This document shows positions 27,201 to 38,637 of a stretch of DNA of 64,000 bases, one piece after another (positions within the stretch are counted from its first letter, which is position 1; each line of letters starts with the position of its first letter). This DNA comes from Linepithema humile (Eukaryota; Arthropoda; Insecta; Hymenoptera; Formicidae), in the NCBI RefSeq assembly GCF_040581485.1, contig NC_090132.1:11109001-11173000 (forward strand), in the 5' to 3' direction. The position numbers and the translations under genes are program-made. The notes beneath the pieces were generated by a model. That model was not told the origin of the DNA. It ran no database searches and was given only the letters and a program-made list of their open reading frames with translations.

Positions 27201-28430
27201 TTCCCGAAGCTCTTAAATTCCGTGCCGTTCACCGTAGATGCACGTCGGTGTGCGATCGCAACGTTCGTCGTACCGGTAACGTCAACATTTGCCGCCGGTC
27301 GAAGGACCAGCGGCGCGATTAATAATTTCGACCGTGCATTCGCTACTGCGCGCTGTCTCCGGCCGCGGCGCAACAATATTTGCCGCTCTTGCAGCAACAT
27401 TTTTCCGCGTGCCCGCTTTTATTTTCATCGGCGGTCGTCAGATCCTGCCTTCATAATGGAACGAGCCGTAAAGCACACGCCTCCGCTCACTCCGTTCAAC
27501 CCTTTACTCGTCCTCTCATCCACGCATTCGCGTCCACGTGGGATCAAATTATCCATTTGAATATGTATTGTTTGAACGAAGCATCGAGAAACTATTTTGG
27601 TCTGCGTGATCCAGAAATGGGAGACGAAGGCTCACGTAAACCATTATGAAAACGGAATTGTAGATTTTACAGCTAATACCTTTTTCTTTTTAATCGCGTT
27701 ATCTGTTTCTGTACAAATGATAGCAAAATGTACAACATACAACATACTCGGAATCGTATAAGATTACATATTGAAAAGTGGCACTCGAGTAAATCTATAA
27801 TTAAAGTAACGAAAACCTCTATTAAACACAAGCGAAATATTCGTAAATTTATCGAGATGTCAAGCTAGTGCGGAAATGTATGAGAAAAGTGTAAAGATCA
27901 ATTTGGCTGTGCGCTCAAGCGGTTGGACCGTTTGGGTCTCAACTAATGAATACGCTAATGAATATGATATTAATACCGCGAAGAAGACGCATTGGTAGAG
28001 AAATGGAAGGCAATATAATAATTACATCAGCATATCGGTAAATAGAAGTCAGCAACCCTCGCTACAGCGATTCATAACTGAATACATAGTAAACAGTAAA
28101 TGTACTCCGCAGAGTTCTCGACGGAATTGCTTCTTTCGGTAATAATGATACAATAATAAAAAGTGATAATAAAAAATACAAGATAAAATTGGATTATCTG
28201 CAAAGCAGAATAAAATTTTAATTTTTAAATTCATACACAGATATTAGATGCCATATAGGAAAAAATCCATAATGAGACTATATTATTGCGAGAAGATCGC
28301 AAAATTACTTCCGCTTGCGGCAGTCGCAATCTTCTGAATTTTAGATCAGGCGACCCACTTTGCTAAATAAAAATAAACGTGCGATGTCGCTTTGCGGGTA
28401 ACACACACGTAAACTCTATGATATCTCGAG
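24251..28430. other. Alternating AT-rich DNA and CpG-rich patches, no gene recognised
   Basis: GC-rich patches lie at about 24,940-25,680, 26,050-26,570 and 27,190-27,560. They hold overlapping frames of 60-112 codons on both strands without recognisable motifs. The patch at 26,050-26,300 is purine-rich on the plus strand (GAGA-like). The intervening DNA is AT-rich and featureless. Confidence 0.4.
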
Positions 28431-30012
28431 GGGTGACACAGTGAAGAGGAGCACAGTAAGCCCCTAATTTCTCGGGGTAAAAGTTGCCAGCCGTAAGCAT
28501 CTCCGCGAGGGGCGACGTGGAGTCGAGTCGGGGCCGTATCAGGGTGAGCGGAGAAAGACGCGATAGTCGATCGACAGGCCAGAAGAGCGAGGAAGGAGGG
28601 AGAGTTTATATTGGGAAAAAAGGCGAGACTCGGGCAGCAACAGCAGCACCAGCCAGAGTGAAACGTTTAAACTTTTTATGAGTTGCTGCGTCGTCACTCG
28701 AGCGAAGAAATTTCAATTTTGCCGCCCACCCTCGTATCGCTCCTCGCGCCGCGAATAAGCAGTCTTCGACGAATCCCTTTTTGCTTCACTCCCCACAAGC
28801 GGCACTTGCTGAAAATTTTGGCACATCCGGTTGCGATATCCGCGCGACTAATTTACTTCGACATCACGGCTTCGATTCCTCCGACATTTCCAGTCTCATA
28901 TTAATTCGCGTATTCATCTGATAAGTTTCCAACCTCCCATCACGGCATAGAATTTTAGAAATTTTTCTAAAAAAGCATTTCGTATAATCGGTAGCAGAAA
29001 TAGAATTAGAAGAACATTTGAAAATTTTTAATTATTTCGGTTTCTCTTTTCTTGCAAATTGACCAATATTTTTTCATTTCCTAAAAAAAAAAAAAAATTT
29101 TTTTTTTTTTTTTTATTCTATGATAATGATTCATTTGCTTCACATTCCTGATTCACTCTTAGAAATCATGAAAGCTTTAACGAGATATGTCGCGTCGAAC
29201 ATTAAATATATTAAGTAGACATTTTATACTAGTCAGAGTTTGACTATTCTTACGCGTGCATGATTTTATCTCGCATATTAAATTGCATAAATTATATTCC
29301 AGAATGAATATCTGTATCTGAAATTATCACACACGATTGACCTTATCGATCTATCTTTCGTGAATATGGCACAGTCATTTTTAAGACCGCAGAGAAATGT
29401 ACATCGAGAAATGTAACTCGATGCGATCTTTGTCTCTATCGATAATCCTCGAATATTGATTACTTTACAGTTTATAATATAACTTTTATTTTTTCGTGTT
29501 ATATGCAAAAATTTTTATTCGTTTATCATTATTTTTCTCACGTTATCCGAGTTGTACGAATTACAGACCGGCGAACCAGCCAAAGGCAATGCAAGGAGTC
29601 TCGTAGTCTTCGTCGCTTTATCTTCTCTGCCAGGTCATAAAAGTCTTGATGAAGACGTCAATGAATATTTATCCTTTCGTTCCGTCGAAGCTCCATTTTG
29701 CCCCAACCTCGCCGGTGGCCTGGCGATATTCTTTTCTTTTAAGACGTAACATTAAACGGGGTCGATTGACGAAGTTTCATCAGTATTTAATCTAACACTA
29801 TGATGTCGCGTGGATGGCATGATAATTTGTGTGTTATTAAAAACAAAAACGGTAAAGCATATAAAAAAATTATTTTGCAACGAATAATGTGCGTATTATA
29901 TACTAACTAAAATTTTATTTTGCGTTACATATAATTTATATGTAAATACAATTTTTTTTCATATTTGGTATGTTGCAATCTTTCTATGTATATATATACA
30001 TATATACATATA
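28431..30012. other. CpG-rich patch then AT-rich DNA, no gene recognised
   Basis: Bases 28,431-28,900 are GC-rich with two short frames. An A run followed directly by a T run forms a simple palindrome at about 29,083-29,115. TA/CA-rich simple sequence directly precedes the foldback element that begins at 30,013. Confidence 0.45.
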
Positions 30013-30804
30013 CAGGGTGTTCCTTGAATCGGTCACCACGGTTTTTTAGATACTTCCGATGGATTGACAACAAAATGTTTCTAACAATAGTTTGTTGGTT
30101 TCCAACAAAGAATTATTTGCGCAAGGAAAATGTCAAAATTGTTTATTTTTTAACAAAAAATTGAAGTCAAATTATGTTTTTTTTAATGGAACCATACATT
30201 TTTCTTTCCATATTCTTCTAGTACATAAAAAGACGAATTTATCGACATAGCATTATGTATCATTTTGATTATTCGATCTCAAAATAATTCAATTAATTCT
30301 TACAACATAATCCACGAATACATAGAAATAGTAGTCATCGAAATACGTAAAGAAGAATTGAATATACATAAAGGTGAAGTACGTTTATTCGACGTTGTTT
30401 TTATCAAGTACATATTTATTAAAGTAAATGTACGTACTTCACCTTTATGTATATTCAATTCTTCTTTCACATATTTCGATGACTACTATTTCTATGTATT
30501 CGTGGATTATGTTGTAAGAATTAATTGAATTATTTTGAGATCAAATAATCAAAATGATACATAATGCTGTATCGATGAACTCGTCTTTTTATGTACTAGA
30601 AGAATATGGAAAGAAAAATGTATGGTTCCATTAAAAAAAAACATAATTTGACTTTGATTTTTTGTTAAAAAATGAACAATTTTGAAATTTTTCTTACGTA
30701 AATAATCTTTATTCGAAATCAACAAACTATTGTTAGAAACATTTTGTTGTCAATCCATCGGAAGTATCTCAAAAACCATGGCGACCGATTCGAAGAACAC
30801 CCTG
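30013..30804. mobile_element. 792-bp foldback element with ~372-bp arms, TA target duplication
   Basis: The left arm (30,013-30,384) and right arm (30,432-30,804) are reverse complements at roughly 90% identity, separated by only about 47 bp. The ends read CAGGGTGTTC and GAACACCCTG, and a TA lies on each side (30,011-30,012 and 30,805-30,806). The body is almost entirely palindrome with no transposase, so it is a non-autonomous foldback/MITE. The TA duplication is compatible with Tc1/mariner-type mobilisation, but the family is not fixed by this copy. A short frame across the centre (30,265-30,528) is a by-product of the palindrome. An RNA read through it would fold into one very long hairpin. 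Confidence 0.9.
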
Positions 30805-33800
30805 TATACGTTGAAATATTTTGAATGTTTTCTACATCTAAAAGTGCATAGAGTTGATATATTTGATGCATACGTCACATTGTGTTATAATCAAGTTGGC
30901 AATTAAATTCATTCATTCTCCGCTGCGAGAAAACGAAATCTCCGGATGTGTAAGCGATATATCGCCGAGCTTTATTCAGCTGTGGATGCCTGAATTAGCG
31001 GCACAAAAGGGGAGTAGAAACGAATAAAATAGATATTCGCGAGAATGACCAGTACGAGGTAAGCATCGAGACGCTTCGCGACGTAGCACGAGAAAAAGAC
31101 GGAAGTGCCGAAAGGCAGCGGCCCAGACAAACGAGGAAAGGCAGTGTCAGCATTGCGCAGATCCTCCTCTCGCCGCCACTGTCGTCTACCACCTCCCCCT
31201 GTTTTAATAATATGTTGACGCTCCGTTGGATTTTGGAAAGAGGGAAAAGACGGGGACAGAATAGAAAAAAAAGTTTGGAGGAAGAGAAAAGGTAAAAAGG
31301 AAAATATGTCTCGGACAGGAGATAACTGGTAAGGGGCAATTGGGGCGGTTGGGGGTGTGGAGGCTGCAGCCAGGGGGGTGGTGTTGGGCGCCCACAGGGT
31401 TGGGCATTCCGGGGACGGCACAAACAGCAGCACCAGGCGAAAAGAAAGTTTGCCGTGTAACAACAAAAGACGTTTGTTATTGGCGCAGCATTTGAATTGT
31501 CTCTGTGTCGGCGGGCCTCCTTATTGGCCGAGCGTCGGCGACGCGACTCCTGCGCTGGTGGGGGGTTGCAAAGGGTGGTAGCCACCCCCACGGCTTACCA
31601 CCCATCCCCCACCGACCGTGCTTCTTGTCCCCTCCATGGGTACCCCTACCGTGTCCTCGAGAGAGAAAGAGAGAGAACGGCTATACACGCGGCTAAGTGT
31701 ACCGACTATCTGGACTACGAAGCTACCCCCTATACCGCTCCTACTCGTCTGGATCGTCCTCCCCGGATAGTGGCTGGGCCCTGGGATGACCCTTTCCGAG
31801 TACCTACCTTACGTTCGTGAACCAACCTCGTATCTGCTCATAACGACGGCAGGAGGCCAAAGGGGAGAAATGCCTCCCAGAATGCAGGCGTGACTCTTAT
31901 TTAATTTTACTGCTTGAGCTACCTGCATCCGGCAAGCAGCGTTTATAATTATACTACGAAAAGAATGGTACGAAGACTTTTAATATCGTTGATAGTTAAC
32001 GCGAATGCCTATGATATATCGAAATTTTTACCTTTCTCTTATCGCAATTTGCAGAGATGAGAAAACAGTTTAAACAAAATTTTTACTCATTCCCGTAAAC
32101 GTGTTTATGTCTCAAAATTTATTATTCTATAAATTTTCCAAGTATTGTTGACCATGTCAAGAATAACACAAATAATATTCAACTTGGGCGGCGAATAATA
32201 ATTAATTCAACATTAGAATTACTTGCATTTGCATCTGGAATTATAGGTAAATCTTATCGCTGTTATAAGGAAGATTTATGCAAATGAAGATTACAGAATA
32301 TATTCACACAAGCTATAGCCTAGGCAATATAATGGGAACTCAACAGGGTGTAGACATCCTTCTCATATCGATTCCTCGCTTCTCTCGTATTCGACTTTGA
32401 TCACCGGGAAGGCATATCTATAACTGCACGATTCATACGCGCAATCTTATTCGACACAGTTTTATATTCGTATCTATCGCGCGCTACGACGTACATATAT
32501 CAATGGGTCGGTTCCGGAATGTTTCAGTAGACGTGCGCTGATACCTATCTAGATTATTGTTAGCAACATCTGCTCCTAACGATTATTCTTGGAATTATGC
32601 TGCAAATTTATGACGCGCGAGTCGAAGCCCAGTTTTACGAGACGCTTTCGTATCAAAAACTTGGATCTCTCTGCGTAACTTATGACCCGCTCGGTTTAAC
32701 TTATAACGATTGCTCGGCGCTGCTATTAATTATCGTTTCGCAGCGTCTTTCCACCTGTTTTCCAACTGACCGTTTCTCGATACTATCGAACGAATTTTGC
32801 TTGCCACGTTCATTAGAATATATTTTAATCAATGTATGTACTGTATCACCTATATTATAATGATAATCACATGTAATCCTGGCGATATATATCTTACAAT
32901 AAGTTTGTAAATAAACGATAAATAACGAATAACGAACTTTTGAAATGCAAATAACACTGCGCAAGAATGAAGCTAATCTCAGTTGTTGATATAATAAATC
33001 TCTGTAATGCGGGAATAATAATCGGTCAACTCGACAATGACTGGAATTAAAATTAATTACTGTACACTTATTTTACTTCTATTCAACATTTCTATTCGAC
33101 AATTTTAAATAACACGTTTATGTTTGATGATTCACCTTTTGAACTCTTGACCGAATGAGACAAAATTTGGCTTGCTTAATTAAGTGGCATAATCTGTTCG
33201 TGGTATCTGTATTAAGAGCCAATGAATGACATAAATCAGTATTTGTTGCCAACGGATAATGAGTAATCATTGACAGATAATATTGGACGTGTCCACTTGA
33301 TATAATCGAATTAAACTCAAATTTGGTTACGTTCTCATGGAGCACTACTACTATGATTAATCGATGAAAATCGTAATTTTAGATTCCATATTCGAATTTC
33401 ACTGTTAAGAGTTTATATTCGCTGTTTAGATATATGTACTGCGATATTAATTATAGCGTTCTATAAATCAATATTAGAAATACATTCTCAAATAAATGTA
33501 AGAAAATTTCAAAATTCATATGAAACTATATTACAACTAATCGAAGTGAAAAGAACAGCTAATGTTATATCGTCTCGCCTGTGTCCAGAAGATGCATTTT
33601 ATTTAAAAATATAATTTTTTTCAATTACATTATTAACACAAGTCGCGCAAAGAGTGTAATTAAATTCGAAATATGTGCAAGAATATAAGAATTTAGATAC
33701 AATAAATTACGTACATTTTAGAATGTTTCATTCCATTAAATCAAGAAATTTTGTTTTCCTTAATCTTTGTTCTTTTAAATGCAGAAGCAGCTTCATGAGC

Positions 33801-34020
33801 TATAATTATTTATAAGAAGAAAAACATTTTTTGGTTTGAAATTTTAGAGAGAAGTAGCAATATCTTAAATCTTGATTTTAATCCAAGCAGACTTTAGAGC
33901 GTAATATAAATATATAAATTAAAAAATATTTAATATTAAATGTGTTGACAAGTTTTGAAAAAAATAATACTCTATTAATTGAGAAATAATATCTATCGGA
34001 ATGTTAGCATCACACGTTCG
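30805..34020. other. GC-rich patch with chance long frames, then AT-rich DNA
   Basis: Bases 30,950-31,900 are GC-rich. Minus-strand frames of 198 codons (31,591-30,995) and 164 codons (31,466-30,972) overlap in different frames, with plus-strand frames opposite. They are Pro/Ser/Phe-rich with no domain I recognise, so I do not call a gene. Bases 31,900-34,020 are AT-rich with nothing recognised. Confidence 0.4.
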
Positions 34021-35153
34021 CCTGCAAATGCAAGTCTAACCCGATCTCTGTCGAGAAAATGCTGTTGGTAGGCAGCCGGACGACAGAGTGTACGCGTGCA
34101 CGGCCGCTCATCCTCTCCATCGGCGCTCGCTCACCTGCATCGCTGGGAGAGTGCGTCTAGAGCCACCCCAGGCTGCTGGCCCTCGTATCCCTCTCGAGAG
34201 AGGCGTGCGCCGCCTCCGAATCCCACCATGACGCCCGCCCCTATATTGTCCCCCTCCTGCAACCCCCTTCCTCTTCACTGTTGCTGCCGCCGTCACATAC
34301 AAGCGCTGGATGCGGGGTGAGATGCCCCTAGAAGCTTGCACCACGCGTGAGATGATGAGAGAGAAGGACGAGTCGGGAAACGTGGAAAAAGATGGGAGTG
34401 AGACGTAGCGACAAAACCAAGTGAAGCAGCGCCGAGACAACTAACGGCGTACGAAGCAGCCACGATCGCTGGAGAACGCCGAGAGAGAATGAGAAAGAGA
34501 AAGAGAGCTTACAACTTGCCTCGGTTTCTCCTGGAGGGGGAAGTTCCCCGCGTCTCTCCGCGGCGTGGTCGCCCCTACTTTCCTTATCTCCCTACCTTCT
34601 CTCGCCCCGACACCGGCACCCCCTCTCTCGGTTTCTCTCGCTCACGCTGTTTCTCTCGCTCCCCGTGTGTATGGTTAAATATTGCATTATTGTTTTAACG
34701 GCAGGGAGGAAAACAGCGCAGCCGGTCGTGCCCGCCCGCAGAGTTGCGCGCATCCGCGCCGCGTGTACACTACACTCCTGTCGCATTCTCGGCCGGCTGC
34801 TTGTCGCGGCGGTATTACGGTGTCGCTAGTCATCTCGGTTCGGTTTTGTCGCCGCCGTGGGTAAACGCGCGCGTCGCGAAGCCTGTAATCGCTCTACCCT
34901 TTCTACCCTCCGTACCGCGGCGTGGTATTTTCTTCTCGTCTGCGAGACATAGGCAGCATTCAACCGATCCGGTCGGCATTCCGCGACACGTTCCGCGTGT
35001 CTTCCCTCTCCTGTCGCGTTGCATCCCCGCCAGTCGTGTGACCACCCCTATACCGTCGAGAATGACTACGGAGCCACGTCGCGACCCAGTTGTGTTTCGC
35101 GTGCTTTCGTGCGTCCGCTGTTTAGCGGACGAGCCTCCTCTCGGAACGGACTG

Positions 35154-35187
35154 CAGCAGCAGCAGCAGCAGCAGCAGCCGCCGCCGC
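35154..35187. repeat. (CAG)8-(CCG)n trinucleotide repeat
   Basis: Eight CAG triplets run into CCG triplets. In one frame this reads poly-Gln followed by Pro, in another poly-Ser. No flanking coding evidence tells which, if any, is translated. Confidence 0.93.
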
Positions 35188-35374
35188 TAGAGATTCGCGC
35201 GCACCCACCACCCCCGCGCAACGTACAAATCCACCCAACCCGCGGTCGCAACCACCGCCTTATCCCGCGCTTTCTCCGCCAGCCAGTCGGCGTAGCTGCG
35301 CAAGGCCATTCTCGGGGGTGCCACCCTCCGGATTCTTCCCCTCCCGCTCCCCCACCTCTCTTTTCTTGTACACT

Positions 35375-35455
35375 AAGTCCCTTCCCTCTCTCTTTTTCCT
35401 ATATATATGCACCTTTTCTCTCTCCCCCCTCTCTCTCTCTCTCTCCCTTTTTCTC
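35375..35455. repeat. CT-rich tract
   Basis: An imperfect CT/CCT tract inside the CpG island. It is the first of three pyrimidine tracts here. Confidence 0.85.
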
Positions 35456-35714
35456 TTTGTCACCGCATACTCTGCGCTTGCCACCCCTACACCCCTGTAC
35501 CCGGCATCTCAACAACAAGTACTCGCTACCCGGTAGCATCCGACACAACACAGCAAGTCGCCCTACCACCGCCTTCGAGGCTACCCTTGGAGGCCTGTCT
35601 CGCAGCGTCGCGGCAAACACGGTATTGCCTACTGAGTGTGGATGTCTCGAGACAACCGGGAGATATACCGCGGAACACTGCCGGCGCCTTCTGACACCTT
35701 TGGGGTACGTCTTT

Positions 35715-35726
35715 CCCTCCTCTCTT

Positions 35727-35762
<36 letters not shown>
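35715..35762. repeat. (CT)n microsatellite
   Basis: A TCTCTTTCTTT start leads into a clean CT run. It is the second pyrimidine tract of the island. Confidence 0.93.
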
Positions 35763-35763
<1 letters not shown>

Positions 35764-35810
35764 AACATACACAAACACATCGGGCACACGTGTGTCCGTG
35801 TGCTCGGACT

Positions 35811-35817
35811 ATCTCTC

Positions 35818-35874
<57 letters not shown>

Positions 35875-35884
35875 CTCTCTTTCT
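35811..35884. repeat. (CT)n microsatellite
   Basis: The third CT tract, with one TATC interruption and CTTT variants at the right end. Confidence 0.93.
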
Positions 35885-36140
35885 CGTTCCCTCGCACGCT
35901 CGCGCTTGCTCTCTCGGTAGTTCCCGGTATATCCATCTCTTTCCCTTGCTCAGAGCTCGTTTTGAGGCGACCTGTCGATCTGCTTTTCTCTGTCTAACGA
36001 TTCACCAAGATCGTGCAACGATCTTTGTTCTCTTTGAGAGCAACGTGAGTACGCGAGAAAGAGAAAGAGAAATGAAGGAAGAAAATGCAACGAGCTCTTC
36101 ACTAGCGACCGAGAGTGAATCTCAGTGATATTTTTGTGCA

Positions 36141-38570
36141 TCGATGCTACGTGTGAGATCGAAGATCCATAGAAATGACAGATGACAAGAAATACGAATA
36201 GTTGAACTATCAGTGTTTGATCAGTGCGTGGATATTCACTTGCCTATCGGTATCTCGTCCACGATGCAGCAAGGTGCAATAATTCTAAAGTGCAGTACAA
36301 GTGCAATAATGATTTAAGAGCTCTTAAAGATGTGAAAGGTGACAATATAAAGACTTATATTTATCAAAATGCATTTTTCCCTTTTTAAATAATGACGATA
36401 ATAATATTATTATAGTAATCCAGAGTAATAGTAACGATGAAAATATTGTACATTATTAAAACATTATGAAGAAAATAATTTAACTCTAAAATGATATAAC
36501 GGTGTAATAGAAAAATTTGCAATTTCATATATCGTGAAAACGATACTATTTATTTAATCAATTAAATTCAATTGAATAGAAATTGCGTAAAACGCGTATT
36601 ATACTGAAGTGAAATGTTTGCACCACATTTGAAAACGGAATTCACTTACGGAATTTATCTCTGTGAAATATCTGCATGCGATTATTCTCTTGAATTACGT
36701 GGATAAGGTGCAAATTAAGATAATGAAGTATGCCGTGTTTAAACATCATAATAAATGTAACAATATCAGTGAAACAAAATTAACAGTGACACTATCCCAA
36801 CGCACAATTACGCGGGCTTAAAATCGCAAAGTGCTATCGGACGTCGTGTCAATTTATAGCAACAGGGTTCGAGACAATCAAACAGGTGTGTAAGCATAAA
36901 CGCGCCAAAACGCAGCGGTCGATACAATGTCGTCCTACTGCATCGAAATTCTTTGACAACCAACTAACGTTAAAATAAACGGCTTAATCTTTATGTGGCG
37001 ACACGATGTAAAGTAAGCAGTCGATAACGTGTGCCACGCACTGCGCGAACTTTAAACACGACGTGACTTAATGAGCAATATTTATAATCGCGGCTGCCCC
37101 TCGTGATGGGTTACATCGTTTCTTCTGTTAACGCCTTGCGATGTTGCTATTTTTGAAACACGGAGGCTATGTCAACATGCATGGTCAGAAGAATGTATAC
37201 GTCATTTTTTAATACTGCTCATATATGATGATGTGTAAAGAAATTATTGGTTTAAAATATTTGTTTTTTAATTTTTAAGAAGATATACGTTTTGTAATTA
37301 TAATATTTTATTTTTCCGATACAATTAATTTATAATAATATTATTTAGCAACGTGTATTCTTATTCTTAACCCTTAACTCTTAACCCTAAAAAATGTACA
37401 CGACTCAATATATTATTTTCTTATAATTATCGTAAATTATGAGTTACAATTCGTGTTAAACCTTGCATTCATAAATGAAATTACATCTTCGTTCACTGCG
37501 TTCAAGCGCTGCGGTTCGTTATTATTTCATAAAAAGCGCCGTCAATTATGTCAGCAACCCGATGCCATTATTTCCAGCGCGAAAAATTAATTTCCTCTAA
37601 GTGCATCCATTTAATCGACGAAAGTATTGTTCCGCTTTATCTTGTTTCACGTTCGCGAAGCCACGTGTACACGCTGACAAAGGGGGAACGCAATGTTTAC
37701 GTTTTATCGTCGGCCAAGCTGTTTTCTTTATCGATCGCGATTGTTATCAGGTCATCTTGCAGGCCATCGTTTGCAATTGCATCTACTGAACCGTTGGGCA
37801 TGCTTATTCCATAAAAGTTTTTCGGGTGACTAAGGAATATTAACACAACATTGTATATGAAAAAGTTTTGGAATAATGTTTGCTGTCTATATCATTCAAT
37901 AAAATTGGAAAAAATTCACCAATTTAAATATAATTTTTCACAATGGTATTTATTGCATGATAATTATTTCATTAACAGTTGTCACTTCTTAGAAATATTA
38001 AAACTACTTGATTTTATAACCATGAATGTAATTGGAGTTATCTCGAAAAAGTAGCGTAATTACGATGCGTCAAGAATAATTATGAATAATTAAATGAAAG
38101 GAAAATGAATTTATGATAGCAACATGTTGAAAAAAATATTTAATTGACTTTTGAAGAATTACTACAAAAATTATTAAATAGAATACCGGAATCATCCAGA
38201 TTTGTAAAGACAATGATCGAGTACAGCGGGAGAAACGTAATATTAGCGTTGAAAGCGAGAAAGATCGTCGAATAATAATAAATCAAACAAGTTATCAACA
38301 TCTGTCTCTCTTCGTCATCATTCTTCTTTGTAGCAAGTAAGCGTACGATGACTGATATATGTTCCGTTCTCATACAACTTGGCACAAATCTACTTGGTCT
38401 AGGCCCATGAATAAAAAATGGGAAATATGGAATGAAGAGCGTACTATTCTTTTTCAATGTTGCAAACAGTTGCTGAAATGGTTGGATTAATTTTAATATA
38501 GATTATAGTTGCTATTAATAACAACTGCGTCTCATAGTCAATAAATTTGAAAATTCAGCTAAAAAAAAAA
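36141..38570. other. No gene seen; possible UTR or intron continuation
   Basis: Mostly AT-rich with scattered CpG. If the preceding island is a promoter on the plus strand this would be first-intron sequence, but I see no acceptor or exon that can be supported. Two plus-strand frames near 37,548-37,814 overlap and have no motif. Confidence 0.4.
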
Positions 38571-38576
38571 TATATA

Positions 38577-38634
<58 letters not shown>
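38571..38634. repeat. (TA)n microsatellite
   Basis: An A run leads into TA repeats with a single TGTG interruption at 38,581-38,584, continuing to 38,634. Confidence 0.96.

Positions 38635-38637
<3 letters not shown>

Larger units (their letters stand above)
34021..36140 (+). promoter_or_regulatory. CpG-rich island, candidate promoter with 5' UTR
   Basis: This is the longest GC- and CpG-rich stretch in the window. It combines three features often seen at promoters of developmental genes in insects: dense CpG, long CT tracts (GAGA on the minus strand, the binding motif class of GAGA factor), and a CAG/CCG trinucleotide repeat. Initiator-like sequence (TAGTCATCTCGG, near 34,826-34,838) lies in the middle, and a splice-donor-like AAC|GTGAGTA occurs near 36,043-36,050, after which composition returns to AT-rich. 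A 369-codon plus frame across 35,019-36,128 is dominated by Ser-Leu translated from CT repeats and is not taken as protein. Orientation is inferred from the donor only. Confidence 0.35.

Noticed and set aside
30265..30528. 87-codon frame spanning the centre of the foldback
   Set aside because: Its two halves are complementary sequence of the palindrome; no protein motif.
30972..31591. 198- and 164-codon minus-strand frames
   Set aside because: They overlap in different frames within a GC-rich patch, are Pro/Ser/Phe-rich and show no domain or splice support.
35019..36128. 369-codon plus-strand open frame, the longest in the window
   Set aside because: Much of it is Ser-Leu from CT tracts and Pro/Arg from GC-rich DNA, with competing frames on both strands and no domain. 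It is kept only as part of a candidate promoter/UTR island.
37367..37390. TTAACCC/CCCTAA text resembling an interstitial telomeric repeat
   Set aside because: Only about three imperfect heptamers, and the common insect telomere unit is TTAGG, so chance is the better explanation.
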